Assembly: GCA_963738625.1 (NCBI GenBank)
Contig: CAVTXH010000020.1
Location: 744,001 to 808,000 of the forward strand
Length of the DNA: 64,000 nucleotides
Reading direction: 5' to 3'
Origin: UBA7672 sp963738625
GTDB lineage: Bacteria; Pseudomonadota; Alphaproteobacteria; Caulobacterales; Hyphomonadaceae
Shown piece by piece: positions 43,430 to 53,432 of the stretch (its first letter is position 1; each line of letters opens with the position of its first letter). A program made the translations under genes and the position numbers. Below the pieces are notes generated by a model. It did no database searches, was not told the DNA's origin, and saw only the letters and a list, made by a program, of their open reading frames with translations.

Positions 43430-46119
43430 GCCTCGTCTGCGGTGGCCTTCGCTCGCTTGGGTTTCGCCGGGGCCTTCTTGGCCGCCGGCTTGTCCGCTTT
43501 CGCGGACGTCTTCTTGGTTGTTGATTTCTTTTCTCCGGATTCAGGTGCGGCAGCCTTTTTGGCTGGCGCTTTCCGCTTGCCCTTCATTTTTGTCGAGGGG
43601 GCGGCGAGGGCGCGGGCGTCGACCAGTTCGATGGCTTGTTCAAGCGTAATCGTCGCCGGGTCCGCTCCGCGCGGAATGTTGGCGTTTATCGTGCCGTGTT
43701 TAAGATAGGGGCCAAATCGGCCATTATAAAGGCGGATGGGTTCGCCATCGGTGTGATTGCCCATTTCACGAAGCGGCGGCGCGGCTTGGCCTCGGCCCCC
43801 GCCAGCGCTTTTTCCGGCGCGTTTCTCGGCAATCAGGGTGACAGCGCGGTTGATGCCGATGTCGAACAGCTCATTCACATCCGGCACGTTGGCGTAGGTC
43901 TTGAGGTGTTTCACGTAGGGGCCGTAGCGGCCGAGATTGGCCTCGATCGGCTCACCATCTTCCGGATGTTTGCCGACTTCGCGGGGCAGCGAGAGCAGCT
44001 TCAGACCCTGTTCGAGATCGAGATCGGGAACTGACCAGCCGTTCGGGATGGACGAGCGGCGAGGCTTGTCGCCCTTCTCGACGGGATCCGGGCCGAGCTG
44101 AACATAGGCGCCGAAGCGGCCGCTCTTGAGAATGACGGGCACGCCTTCCGGGTTGGCGCCGAGCGCCTTGCCTTCCGGCGGTATGTCATTTTGGCCAGGT
44201 TTTTCAGCGCCGAAGGGCCGCGTGAAGCGGCATTCGGGATAGTTCGAGCAGCCGATGAAGGCGCCGAACTTGCCGAGCTTCAGCGAGAGCTGACCGGTTC
44301 CGCAAGTCGGGCATTTGCGTGGATCGAGCTTGGCGCCGTTCTCGTCGGTCTTGGGCGGAAAGATGTGCGGTTCGAGAACTTCATTGAGCGCATCGATGAC
44401 ATTTGTGACGCGCAGCTCCGCTACGTCTTCAATCGCGCCGTTGAAGTCTTTCCAAAAGTCGCGGAGGAAATCTTTCCAGGCCAGCTTGCCGTCCGAAACG
44501 AGATCGAGCTTTTCCTCAAGGCCGGCGGTAAAATCGTACTCCACGTAGCGCGCAAAGAACTTCTCGAGGAAGATGGTGACCAGGCGGCCCTTGTCTTCCG
44601 GGTAGAACCGTTTCTGATCGAGACGGACGTAGTCTCGGTCGATCAGGGTCGAGAGCGTCGAGGCGTAGGTGGAGGGGCGGCCGATGCCGAGTTCTTCCAG
44701 CTTCTTGACCAGCGAGGCTTCCGAATAACGCGGTGGCGGTTCGGTGAAATGCTGGGTGTGTTCGGCGGAAACGAGCCTGGGCTTGTCGCCTTCGTTGATC
44801 ACGGGCAGACGGCCGCCGTCCTCGTCATCTTTCTCGTCCTGACCTTCCTGATAGAGCGTCAGGAAGCCGTCGAATTTCACCACCTGGCCGGTGGCGCGCA
44901 GCGCGACACGGCCGTCATTTGAGGGGATTTCGACGGTCGTACGTTCCAGCGAAGCCGCTTCCATCTGGCTTGCGACAGCGCGCTTCCAGACAAGTTCGTA
45001 GAGGCGCGCCATGTCGGGTTCGAGGTGGATGTCGCCGGGGCGGCGGTCGAAGTCCGTCGGGCGAACGGCCTCGTGGGCTTCCTGCGCGTTCTTGGCTTTC
45101 GACGTATAGCGGCGCGGGCCGTCCGGCAGGTAGTCCTTGCCGTAGTTGCGGCCGATGGCCGAACGCGCGGCAGCGTAGGCTTCTTCGGCCATCTGCACGC
45201 CGTCGGTACGCATGTAGGTGATGAGGCCGACCTGCTCGCCGCCGATCTGCACGCCTTCGTAGAGGCGCTGGGCGATCTGCATGGTGCGGCTGGCGGAGAA
45301 GCCGAGCTTGCGGGCGGCTTCCTGCTGCAGTGTTGAAGTCGTGAAGGGCGGCGGCGGGTTGCGCTTGAGGGGCTTGGCCTCGACCGAGGCCACCCTATAG
45401 GCCCCGGCTTTCACCGCGGCGAGCGCCGCGGCTGCGGAGGCTGCGTCGGGCAGCGAGAACTTCGTCAGTTTCTTGCCATCGAGCTCCGTCAGGCGAGCTT
45501 CGAATTCGCCGCCATTGACGGCGAGCTTGGTCGCGACCTGCCAGTATTCCTGCGAGATAAAGCGTTCGACCTCGATCTCGCGGTCGACAATGATGCGCAG
45601 CGCCACCGATTGCACGCGGCCTGCAGAACGGGAGCCGGGCAGCTTGCGCCACAGCACGGGCGAGAGCGAAAAGCCGACGAGATAGTCGAGCGCGCGGCGG
45701 GCGAGGTACGCATCGACAAGCTGCTGGTCGATCTGACGCGGGGCGTTGATCGCTTCGGTGACGGCTTTCTTGGTGATGGCGTTGAAGGTGACGCGCTGGA
45801 TCGTCTTGCCCTTGAGCACCTTGCGGGCGTTGAGGGCTTCGAGCACGTGCCAGGAGATCGCCTCGCCCTCGCGATCGGGGTCGGTGGCGAGGATCAGGCC
45901 GTCGGCTTCCTTCATCGCGTCGGCGATTTCCTTGACGTGCTTCACCGACTTCCCGTCGATGTCCCAGGTCATCGCGAAGTCCTCGTCGGGCTTCACCGAA
46001 CCGTCCTTGGAAGGCAGGTCCCGGATGTGCCCATAGGACGCCATCACCTTGTACCCGGGGCCCAGGTACTTGTTGATGGATTTGACCTTACCGGGGGACT
46101 CGACGACGACGACTTGCAT
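43426..46119 (-). CDS. topA: DNA topoisomerase I
   Basis: 897 residues. Type IA topoisomerase that relaxes negative supercoils. The Toprim domain begins VVVESPGKVKSINKYLG and holds ATDPDREGEAISWH. The active-site tyrosine is in GLITYMRTDGVQ. A C4 zinc finger CPTCGTGQL with GCSNYPECRF follows the core, then several TopA C-terminal repeats (LGRYGPYVKH-like), and finally a Lys/Ala-rich tail of about 60 residues of the kind seen in actinobacterial and alphaproteobacterial TopA. It overlaps rnr by 4 bases. Confidence 0.97.
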   Translation of the reverse strand: MQVVVVESPGKVKSINKYLGPGYKVMASYGHIRDLPSKDGSVKPDEDFAMTWDIDGKSVKHVKEIADAMKEADGLILATDPDREGEAISWHVLEALNARKVLKGKTIQRVTFNAITKKAVTEAINAPRQIDQQLVDAYLARRALDYLVGFSLSPVLWRKLPGSRSAGRVQSVALRIIVDREIEVERFISQEYWQVATKLAVNGGEFEARLTELDGKKLTKFSLPDAASAAAALAAVKAGAYRVASVEAKPLKRNPPPPFTTSTLQQEAARKLGFSASRTMQIAQRLYEGVQIGGEQVGLITYMRTDGVQMAEEAYAAARSAIGRNYGKDYLPDGPRRYTSKAKNAQEAHEAVRPTDFDRRPGDIHLEPDMARLYELVWKRAVASQMEAASLERTTVEIPSNDGRVALRATGQVVKFDGFLTLYQEGQDEKDDEDGGRLPVINEGDKPRLVSAEHTQHFTEPPPRYSEASLVKKLEELGIGRPSTYASTLSTLIDRDYVRLDQKRFYPEDKGRLVTIFLEKFFARYVEYDFTAGLEEKLDLVSDGKLAWKDFLRDFWKDFNGAIEDVAELRVTNVIDALNEVLEPHIFPPKTDENGAKLDPRKCPTCGTGQLSLKLGKFGAFIGCSNYPECRFTRPFGAEKPGQNDIPPEGKALGANPEGVPVILKSGRFGAYVQLGPDPVEKGDKPRRSSIPNGWSVPDLDLEQGLKLLSLPREVGKHPEDGEPIEANLGRYGPYVKHLKTYANVPDVNELFDIGINRAVTLIAEKRAGKSAGGGRGQAAPPLREMGNHTDGEPIRLYNGRFGPYLKHGTINANIPRGADPATITLEQAIELVDARALAAPSTKMKGKRKAPAKKAAAPESGEKKSTTKKTSAKADKPAAKKAPAKPKRAKATADEA

Positions 46120-46251
46120 TTTTCCTCAAAGATTCAGGCTTTGGGGGGAGGGGTTGCGGCCGGAAGTTGGGGGCCAAGTCCCGGAATGTCAATTCGCGGG
46201 AGCGTGACGCCGACGCCTCCCCCGTAGGGGGAGATTTTTTCAGCGGGGTCC

Positions 46252-47357
46252 TCAACCGGCCCGGCTGGCGGTTCCGCCGACATGGGTGACGGCCTCGCCG
46301 GCGAGCTCCAGCTCTGCCAGTGCGGCCAGCACGAGACGGTGCGGAGCGTCGACCGCCCGGACGATTTCGTCGACCCGCGTCGGGGTCGGGCTGAGGGCTT
46401 CTCGGATAGCGCGAAGGAGCGCCGGCGGGACGTCAGCGCCGCCCGCGTCGTAGCGATCCGGGAACGGTTCATCGAAGGCGGGCGGTGCGATGCCTTCCAT
46501 CGCGCGAAGCACGTCGTCCGCGGATTCGATCAGCGCGGCGCCCTGTTTGATGAGTCTGTTGGTTCCGCGTGCGCGCGGATCCAGCGGCGAGCCGGGCACG
46601 GCCATCACCTCGCGTCCCTGCTCAAGCGCGAAGCGCGCGGTGATGAGACTTCCGGAACGTTCGGCCGCTTCGACGATGACGGCCGCAAGCGAGAGGCCGG
46701 AGATCACACGGTTGCGTTTCGGGAAGTCGCGGGCCGTGGCGACATAGCCCACCGGCGCTTCCGAAACGATGCAGCCGCGCTCGGCAAGCCGCGCATAGAG
46801 CCTGTCGTGCTCGGGCGGGTAGATCTGGTCGATGCCGCCGGCGAGCGCGGCGATGGTGCCGGTGTCGAGCGACGCCGCGTGCGCCTCGCCATCGACGCCC
46901 CCGCGCCATGCCGGACACGATGACATAGCCTGCCGCGCCGAGATGTCGCGCCAGGTCGCGCGCCATGCGCCTGCCGACGGCGGAGGCGTCGCGCGCACCG
47001 ACAAGCGCAATGGACGGGCGGTCAAGCAGCTTCCCGTCGCCGCGCACGGCCAGCACGGGCGGCGGCGCGTCGATGGCGGCAAGGCAGGCGGAGTATTCTG
47101 GCTCACAGGCGGCCAGATGTTGGGCGCCGATCTTGACCGCTGCGTCCATTTCACGAGCGATCTCCGATTGCGGGGGGCGCCCTGATATCTGCCTTGCCGC
47201 CAGCCTCGCGGGCGAGAGCGGGCAGCTCCTCGAGCGCCGCTGCCGCCGAGCCGTATCGTTCAAGCAGGTGGAAGAAGGTGATGGGGCCGATGCCGCGGGT
47301 CCGCGAGAGCCTCAGCCAGTCCGCCCGCTCTACCCCCGTGAGCGCGCGTCGTTTCAT
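46252..47357 (-). pseudogene. dprA: DNA-processing protein DprA, two frameshifts
   Basis: Reading starts at 47357 with the SAM-like N-terminus (DWLRLSRTRGIGPITFFHLLERY). The frame breaks at a run of six C (near 47175), and one C fewer restores PQSEIAREMDAAVKIGAQHL, through SIALVGARDASAVGRRMARDLA to YVIVSGMARG. The second break is a run of five G (near 46905); one G fewer restores GVDGEAHAASL, then GTIAALAGGIDQIYPPEH, FPKRNRVISGLS and the winged-helix end. All DprA Rossmann motifs are intact otherwise. It overlaps plsY by 4 bases. It may be a sequencing error in homopolymers rather than a true pseudogene. Confidence 0.88.
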
Positions 47358-48058
47358 CCGGGACTCCCGGGCGGCGCCTGAGCGCCTTTCCTATTGCCGA
47401 TCTTGGGTTCGGTTCCGGCGAAGATGCGGCTGATGTTGGCGCGATGGCGCCAGTAGATCAGGATGCCGAGCGCTGCGGTGACGTACTGGAGATCGCCGTT
47501 CGGGTTGAGAAAATACGCCATGAACGGAACGGCCAGCGTTGCAACCAGGGCTGCGAAGGACGACATGCGTGCGACCGCAGCGGCAGTAAGCCAGATCAGG
47601 CCGAAGCCGAGGCCGACGCGCCAGTCGGCAGCAAAGAGCAGGCCGACGAACGTGGCGACGCCCTTACCGCCCTTGAACCGCAGCCAAATGGGGAAGCAGT
47701 GGCCGATGAAGGCGAATGCACCGCCGCAAAGGCCGATGGAATACGCGTTTGCTCTAGATACGGCGGTGTAGGGGTCGGCGCTCGGGTCGCCGCCCGTGAG
47801 CAGGGCGAGGGCGGCCTGCCAGCAAATCAGGAAGGCGATGCCGGCCTTGCCGATGTCGAGCACCAGCGTTGCGAGCGCGAGATCCTTGCGGCCAGTGCGC
47901 AGGACGTTGGTCGCGCCGATATTGCCGGAGCCGATGGTGCGGATGTCACCAAGCCCCGCCAGTTTCGTAATGACGAGGCCGAACGGGATCGAGCCGAGCA
48001 GGTAGCCGACGATGGCCGCTGCAGGGAAAAGCAAAGACGAAAGCAGAACTTCGTTCAT
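47354..48058 (-). CDS. plsY: Glycerol-3-phosphate acyltransferase PlsY
   Basis: 234 residues. Inner-membrane enzyme that uses acyl-phosphate to acylate glycerol-3-phosphate. The three PlsY loops are present: GSIPFGLVITKLAG, SGNIGATNVLRTG with DIGKAG, and GHCFPIWLRFKGGKGVAT, plus YWRHRANISRI close to the end. It lies between pyrC' and dprA, the standard alphaproteobacterial order. Confidence 0.96.
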   Translation of the reverse strand: MNEVLLSSLLFPAAAIVGYLLGSIPFGLVITKLAGLGDIRTIGSGNIGATNVLRTGRKDLALATLVLDIGKAGIAFLICWQAALALLTGGDPSADPYTAVSRANAYSIGLCGGAFAFIGHCFPIWLRFKGGKGVATFVGLLFAADWRVGLGFGLIWLTAAAVARMSSFAALVATLAVPFMAYFLNPNGDLQYVTAALGILIYWRHRANISRIFAGTEPKIGNRKGAQAPPGSPG

Positions 48059-48073
48059 GGCGACAGCGTCCCC

Positions 48074-49360
48074 TTAGCCGCGCTCGAACACGGTCGCGCC
48101 ATTGACCCAGGTGCGCAAGACCTTGCCTTCGAGTCTGCGGCCGTCGAAGGGAGAGTTCTTCGAGCGTGAGTTGAGATCATCACGGTCGCACGCCCATGGC
48201 GCGGCCGGATCGAACAGCACCAGATCGGCCGGCGCGCCCTTCTTGAGGCGGCCCTGCGGCAGGCCGAGAAGGTCGGCGGGCCCGCAGGTGACGGCCTTGA
48301 GTGCGGCAAGCAGCGGAACTTCGTCGCGCGCAACCAGGCTGAGCAGGGCAGGCAGAAGCGTTTCGAGGCCGACGGCGCCGAAGGCCGCCTCGGCGATAGG
48401 CAGGCGCTTGTCTTCCGGGGGCTGCGGGTCGTGGGCGGAGACCACAGCGTCGATCGCACCCCGTTTAAGTCCGTCGACCAGAGCGGAGCGGTCTTCCTCG
48501 GAGCGGAAGGGAGGCTGGACCTTACAGTAGGTAAGGTAATCGCCGACGTCGAGCTCGTTAAAGAACAGCGAGTAGGCGGCGACGGAGCAGCTGACTTTCA
48601 CGCCGGCCTTGCGGGCGCGCTCCACAGCTTTCAGCGAGCGGCCGGTGGAGAGGCAGTCGACCAGCAGGCGCGCGCCGGTGGTTTCGGCAAGCATCAAGTC
48701 GCGCTCCAGCGCGATCCATTCAGCCTCGGGCGGCGTTCCGCGCAGGCCGAGCCGCGCGGCGAATGCGCCCGCGTTCATGACGGTGTTCTTCGACAGGGCG
48801 GGCGTGTCGGGGCGCGAGGCCACCAGCGCATTGAAGCTTGCAGCGTATTGCATAGCGCGGCGGAGGACGCCTGCATCCTCGACTGGCTTGTCGCCATTGG
48901 TGAAGAAGACGGCGCCTGCTTCCTGTATGAGGCCGAGTTCAGACATCTTCTGGCCGTCGAGATTTACGGTGAGGCCGCCGGTCGGATGGACCTTCACCTT
49001 CGCGACCCCATCGCCGCGGCGCTTGATGAAGTCGACAAGCGCGACGCTGTCGATTACGGGGTCGGTGTCGGGCATGACGACGAAGGTGGTGACGCCGCCT
49101 GCGGCCGCGGCTTCGCTGGCGGTTTCCAGCGTCTCTTTATTCTCCGCGCCGGGCTCGCCGGTTTTCACGCGGAGGTCGATCAGGCCGGGGGCGAGCGCCT
49201 TGCCGTGGGCGTCGATCTTCACGTCGGCGATGGTCGCCTTGCCGATGCCGGGGCCGATGTCGGCAATGACTCCGTTCTCGATGAGGATGCCGCCCTTTTC
49301 GTCGCGCCCGGTGGCGGGATCGATCAGGCGGGCGTTGTAGATTGTTGTGCGACCGGTCAT
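48074..49360 (-). CDS. Dihydroorotase-like protein, catalytic residues missing (PyrC')
   Basis: 428 residues with the dihydroorotase fold (PGLIDLRVKTGEPGAENKET, FVVMPDTDPVIDS, VHPTGGLTVN). The zinc motif normally DxHxH is DLRVK here, and the later TDHAPH is SAHDPQ, so the metal ligands are gone. Non-catalytic PyrC' proteins encoded with pyrB are known to act as structural partners of aspartate carbamoyltransferase, and this matches that type. It overlaps pyrB by 4 bases. A catalytic dihydroorotase should be encoded elsewhere in the genome. Confidence 0.9.
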   Translation of the reverse strand: MTGRTTIYNARLIDPATGRDEKGGILIENGVIADIGPGIGKATIADVKIDAHGKALAPGLIDLRVKTGEPGAENKETLETASEAAAAGGVTTFVVMPDTDPVIDSVALVDFIKRRGDGVAKVKVHPTGGLTVNLDGQKMSELGLIQEAGAVFFTNGDKPVEDAGVLRRAMQYAASFNALVASRPDTPALSKNTVMNAGAFAARLGLRGTPPEAEWIALERDLMLAETTGARLLVDCLSTGRSLKAVERARKAGVKVSCSVAAYSLFFNELDVGDYLTYCKVQPPFRSEEDRSALVDGLKRGAIDAVVSAHDPQPPEDKRLPIAEAAFGAVGLETLLPALLSLVARDEVPLLAALKAVTCGPADLLGLPQGRLKKGAPADLVLFDPAAPWACDRDDLNSRSKNSPFDGRRLEGKVLRTWVNGATVFERG

Positions 49361-50337
49361 CGGGTCTTCACTCCGATCCCCGGTCCAGTTCCCAGTCCAA
49401 TTTCCGGTGCATTCTTTGCCAGCGTTTCCAGTACGGCCATGCGGATGGCGACGCCCATTTCGACCTGCTCGGTGATCAGCGAGCGCGTCTTGTGGTCGGC
49501 TATGCCGGATTCGATCTCGACGCCGCGGTTCATCGGGCCGGGATGCATCACGAAGGCGGTGGGCTTGGCATGGGAGAGTTTTTCTTCGTCGAGGCCCCAG
49601 AAATGGAAGTACTCGCGGGCGGAGGGCAGGTAGGCGCCATCCATGCGTTCCTGCTGGAGGCGGAGCATCATCACGACATCGCAGTCCTTGAGGCCTGCGC
49701 GCATGTCGGTGAAGATCTTCGCGCCCCAGTCCGCGGCGCCGGGGGGCGTCAGCGTGCGGGGGGCAATGAGCCGGACTTCGGCGCCCAGAACGTTGAGACA
49801 GGCGACGTTAGAGCGCGCGACGCGGCTGTGCAGAATGTCGCCGCAGATCGCGATCTTGAGGCCGCCTATGTCGCCGACACGGCGGCGGATGGTGAGGGCG
49901 TCGAGCAGGGCCTGGGTCGGATGCTCGTGCGTGCCGTCGCCGGCGTTGATGACGGCGCAGTCCACTTTCCGGGACAGCAGCTTCACCGCGCCGGAGGAGG
50001 GGTGGCGGATGACGAGCAGGTCGGGCCGCATGGCGTTGAGCGTCATGGCGGTGTCGATCAGCGTCTCGCCCTTCTTCACTGACGAGGTTGCAATAGGCAT
50101 GGTGACGACGTCGGCGCCCAGCCTGCGGCCGGCGATCTCGAACGAGCCTTGCGTGCGGGTGGAGTTCTCGAAGAACAGGTTGACCAGCGTCTGGCCGCTG
50201 AGGGTTCCGGCGTGCTTCACGCGCTGGCGGTTGAGCTCGACATACTTGTCGCCCAACTCCAGAAATGTCTCGATGTCGAGCCGGTTCAGGCCCTCGATCC
50301 CCAGGAGATGCCGGTGGGGGAAGGCGTAGTCCGCCAT
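49357..50337 (-). CDS. pyrB: Aspartate carbamoyltransferase catalytic subunit
   Basis: 326 residues. First committed step of pyrimidine synthesis: carbamoyl phosphate plus aspartate gives carbamoyl aspartate. The carbamoyl-phosphate motif FFENSTRTQGSFEIA is at about residue 60, HPTQALLDAL at about 145, and HPGPMNRGVE near the end. The start MADYAFPHRHLLG is chosen because similarity begins there. A longer open frame upstream runs into the region before the tex gene and is not conserved. The gene is coupled to the PyrC' gene. Confidence 0.96.
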   Translation of the reverse strand: MADYAFPHRHLLGIEGLNRLDIETFLELGDKYVELNRQRVKHAGTLSGQTLVNLFFENSTRTQGSFEIAGRRLGADVVTMPIATSSVKKGETLIDTAMTLNAMRPDLLVIRHPSSGAVKLLSRKVDCAVINAGDGTHEHPTQALLDALTIRRRVGDIGGLKIAICGDILHSRVARSNVACLNVLGAEVRLIAPRTLTPPGAADWGAKIFTDMRAGLKDCDVVMMLRLQQERMDGAYLPSAREYFHFWGLDEEKLSHAKPTAFVMHPGPMNRGVEIESGIADHKTRSLITEQVEMGVAIRMAVLETLAKNAPEIGLGTGPGIGVKTR

Positions 50338-50539
50338 GGATGGATCACCCGTGATTTCGGGGGGCATATCGCACGCGGAACGGGCGGGCAATACGGCTGT
50401 CCACAATCTGTTCTGTGGAAACCTGGTATGGGAAACGACCTGTAAACGACTGAGCCGCCAAACGTGACTGCGGAAGGCCCGAGGCCTATACCAAAATCCC
50501 GTTCGAGTCGGGGCAACCGCCCGCAGGAAGGTCCGTTTC

Positions 50540-52879
50540 ATGTCCGGCAAAGATCCCCTCGTCATCGCTGAGATCGCCCGCATCATCGCGAGGGAGCTTG
50601 GCGTCAGCGAGGGACAGGTGGCGGCGGCGATCCAGCTGATCGAGGAAGGCGCGTCGGTTCCGTTCATCGCGCGCTACCGCAAGGAGCGAACCGGCGGCCT
50701 TGATGACACGCAGCTGCGTACACTCGCCGAGCGGCTGGACTATCTCACCGCGCTGGCTGACCGCCGCGAGGTGGTGCTCAAATCCATCCGCGAGCAGGGC
50801 AAGCTGACGCCCGAGCTGGAGAAGCAGATCCTCGCCTGCATGAACAAGGTGGAGCTCGAAGACCTCTATCTTCCCTACCGGCCGAAGCGCCGCACCAAGG
50901 CGAGCATCGCGCGCGAGGCGGGTCTGGAGCCGCTGGCGGATCGGCTGCTCGCCAATCCCGGACTCGATCCGATCGCCGAGGCGATGAAGTACGTTTCGGC
51001 CGACAAGGGTGTTGCGGATTCCGAAGCGGCCCTGGAAGGCGCGCGCAGCATCCTGATCGAACGCATGGTCGAGGCGCCGGCGTTAGTGCGCGCCGTGCGC
51101 GAGAAGGTATGGACCGGAGGCAAGCTTGCCTCCGAGCTGGTGAAGGGCAAGGAAGCCGAGGGCGCCAAGTTCTCCGACTATTTCGAGTTCGACGAGCCGA
51201 TCAGCAACATGCCCTCACACCGTGCGCTGGCGCTGTTGCGCGGCGAGAAGGAAGGCGTGCTTAAGATCAACCTCGACCTGCCGCACGAGTCCGACAAGCG
51301 CCATCCGGTCGTGACGACGATCATGAGCGAGTTCGGGATCGCGGATCGCGGGCGCGCCGCGGATGCGTGGCTGGCCGAAACGGCGCGGCAGGCGTGGAAG
51401 ACACGCCTGGCGCCGACGAGCTTCACCGACCTGGTCTCGCGGTTGAAAGAACGCTCGGACCACGAAGCGATCCGCGTGTTTTCGCGCAACATGAAGGACC
51501 TGCTGCTGGCCGCGCCGGCCGGACCGAAAATCGTCATGGGCGTCGATCCGGGCATCCGCACGGGCTGCAAGGTCGCGGTGGTGGATGCCACGGGCAAGCT
51601 GCTGGAGACGGCGACGATCTATCCGCACGAACCTCGCAAGGACTGGCAGGGCGCGCTGGTGACGCTGGCGCAGATGGCCAAGCGCCACGGCGTGGAGCTG
51701 GTCAGCGTCGGCAACGGCACGGCCAGCCGCGAAACGGACAAGCTGGTGGCCGAGCTTTCCTCGAAAATGCCTGAGCTGAAGCTGACGCGCGTGATGGTGT
51801 CGGAAGCTGGCGCTTCTGTCTATTCGGCATCCGAACTGGCGGCGAAGGAATTCCCTGATCTAGACGTTTCCATTCGCGGCGCGGTGTCGATCGCGCGGCG
51901 TCTGCAGGACCCGCTGGCGGAGCTGGTGAAGATCGAACCGAAAGCCATCGGCGTCGGCCAATACCAGCACGATGTCGACCAGAGCGCGCTGTCGCGCTCG
52001 CTGGATGCGGTCGTCGAAGATTGCGTCAACGCCGTCGGCGTCGACGTGAACACGGCGTCCGCCGCGCTGCTGTCGCGTGTATCCGGCCTCAACACGGCGC
52101 TGGCAGCCAACATCGTGACGTTCCGGGACGAGAACGGGCCGTTCAAGGCGCGTACCGCGTTGAAGAAAGTCCCTCGCATGGGGCCGAAGGCGTTCGAACA
52201 GGCCGCGGGCTTCTTGCGCATCATGGACGGCAAGAACCCGCTGGATGGTTCGGCGGTGCACCCGGAAGCCTATCCGGTGGTCGAGCGCATCGCGGAGAAG
52301 ACGGGCCGCGACCTTAAGGGCATCATCGGCGACAAGGCTTTCCTGTCATCGCTGAAGCCGCAAGATTTCGCCGACGACAAATTCGGCATCCCGACGGTGA
52401 CCGACATTCTCGCCGAGCTTGAAAAGCCCGGCCGCGACCCGCGCCCGCAGTTCAAGACCGCAACCTTCCAGGACGGCGTGGAGAAGATTTCCGATCTCAA
52501 GATCGGCATGCAGCTCGAAGGCGTCGTGACCAACGTCACGGCCTTTGGCGCTTTTGTGGATATCGGTGTGCACCAGGACGGGCTCGTTCACATTTCCGAG
52601 CTGTCGGACAAGTTCGTGAAAGACGCGCATGAGATCGTCAAGGCGGGCGATGTCGTCAGCGTGCGCGTGAAGGAAGTCGATGCCGATCGCAAGCGGATCG
52701 CCCTGTCGATGAAGCGCGAAGTGAGCGGCACGCAAGGCGCGCACGGCGCCTCGGCCAGGCCGGGCGGCGACAAGGGCAAGCAACCGACGCGCGGCAACCA
52801 GCCGATGCAAGCAGGCCGCGCCGAGACCAGGCCCGAGGACAGCCCGTTTGCGGCCCTCGCCAAGCTGAAGAAGCAATAG
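50540..52879 (+). CDS. tex: Tex family RNA-binding transcription accessory protein
   Basis: 779 residues. Order of Tex domains: N-terminal helical region (GASVPFIARYRKERTGGLDD), YqgF-like domain with VMGVDPGIRTGCKVAVVD (about 330-460), two helix-hairpin-helix segments (LNTALAANIVTFRDENGPF, MGPKAFEQAAGFLRI), and a C-terminal S1 domain (about 645-720; GMQLEGVVTNVTAFGAFVDIG). A low-complexity tail follows. Tex acts in transcription of toxin or stress genes in some species; its exact role is unclear. It is divergent from pyrB. Confidence 0.96.
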   Translation: MSGKDPLVIAEIARIIARELGVSEGQVAAAIQLIEEGASVPFIARYRKERTGGLDDTQLRTLAERLDYLTALADRREVVLKSIREQGKLTPELEKQILACMNKVELEDLYLPYRPKRRTKASIAREAGLEPLADRLLANPGLDPIAEAMKYVSADKGVADSEAALEGARSILIERMVEAPALVRAVREKVWTGGKLASELVKGKEAEGAKFSDYFEFDEPISNMPSHRALALLRGEKEGVLKINLDLPHESDKRHPVVTTIMSEFGIADRGRAADAWLAETARQAWKTRLAPTSFTDLVSRLKERSDHEAIRVFSRNMKDLLLAAPAGPKIVMGVDPGIRTGCKVAVVDATGKLLETATIYPHEPRKDWQGALVTLAQMAKRHGVELVSVGNGTASRETDKLVAELSSKMPELKLTRVMVSEAGASVYSASELAAKEFPDLDVSIRGAVSIARRLQDPLAELVKIEPKAIGVGQYQHDVDQSALSRSLDAVVEDCVNAVGVDVNTASAALLSRVSGLNTALAANIVTFRDENGPFKARTALKKVPRMGPKAFEQAAGFLRIMDGKNPLDGSAVHPEAYPVVERIAEKTGRDLKGIIGDKAFLSSLKPQDFADDKFGIPTVTDILAELEKPGRDPRPQFKTATFQDGVEKISDLKIGMQLEGVVTNVTAFGAFVDIGVHQDGLVHISELSDKFVKDAHEIVKAGDVVSVRVKEVDADRKRIALSMKREVSGTQGAHGASARPGGDKGKQPTRGNQPMQAGRAETRPEDSPFAALAKLKKQ

Positions 52880-52882
52880 GCT

Positions 52883-53341
52883 TCAGCCGGCTTCCTTCAG
52901 CCTGTCGATGGCGCCCTGAAGGATCCAGGCGGCGGCAAGCTTGTCGATCAGTTCGTCCCGCCGCGCGCGGCTGGCGTCGGCTTCCAGCAGCGCTCTCTCG
53001 GCGCCGGCGGTCGACAGGCGCTCGTCCCATAGGGCGACCGGGATGTCGCGACGGCCGATGATGTTGTGAGCTAGGGCGCGGGCGGACTGGGCGCGGGGGC
53101 CTTCGGTTCCGTCCATGTTGATCGGCAGGCCGACAACGATGCCCGTGCACTTCCGGGCGTCGTAAAGCTGGAATAGCCGGTCGAGGGCGGGCGCCAGTTT
53201 CTTGCCTCGGGCGATGGTTTCCAGCGGGCTGGCTATCAGCCGGGTCGGATCGCACCCCGCGACGCCAATGGTCTTCGTTCCGGGGTCGAGGCCCAGAAGC
53301 GCGCCTTTTGGCGGCAGGTCGGTCAGCGAAACAATCGGCAT
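52883..53341 (-). CDS. ruvX: Holliday junction resolvase-like YqgF/RuvX
   Basis: 152 residues. An RNase H-fold protein with LLGLDPGTKTIGVAGCD at the N-terminus, GIVVGLPINMDGTEGPRAQ and the last motif ALWDERLSTAGAERALLE. In bacteria YqgF processes the 5' end of 16S rRNA precursors. It converges with tex, leaving 3 bases between the stop codons, and is divergent from gatC. Confidence 0.95.
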   Translation of the reverse strand: MPIVSLTDLPPKGALLGLDPGTKTIGVAGCDPTRLIASPLETIARGKKLAPALDRLFQLYDARKCTGIVVGLPINMDGTEGPRAQSARALAHNIIGRRDIPVALWDERLSTAGAERALLEADASRARRDELIDKLAAAWILQGAIDRLKEAG

Positions 53342-53432
53342 GACCGGGGTTTAGCCCCTTGGCGCTTGATGCGGAAGCTGAGGCCGTCTAGGGCAGTCCA
53401 ATTCAAGCATGGCGTGAAATTCGAGGTCTCAG

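Noticed and set aside
40347..46119. Numerous plus-strand frames opposite nudix, rnr and topA
   Set aside because: All are GC-biased shadows of clear minus-strand housekeeping genes.
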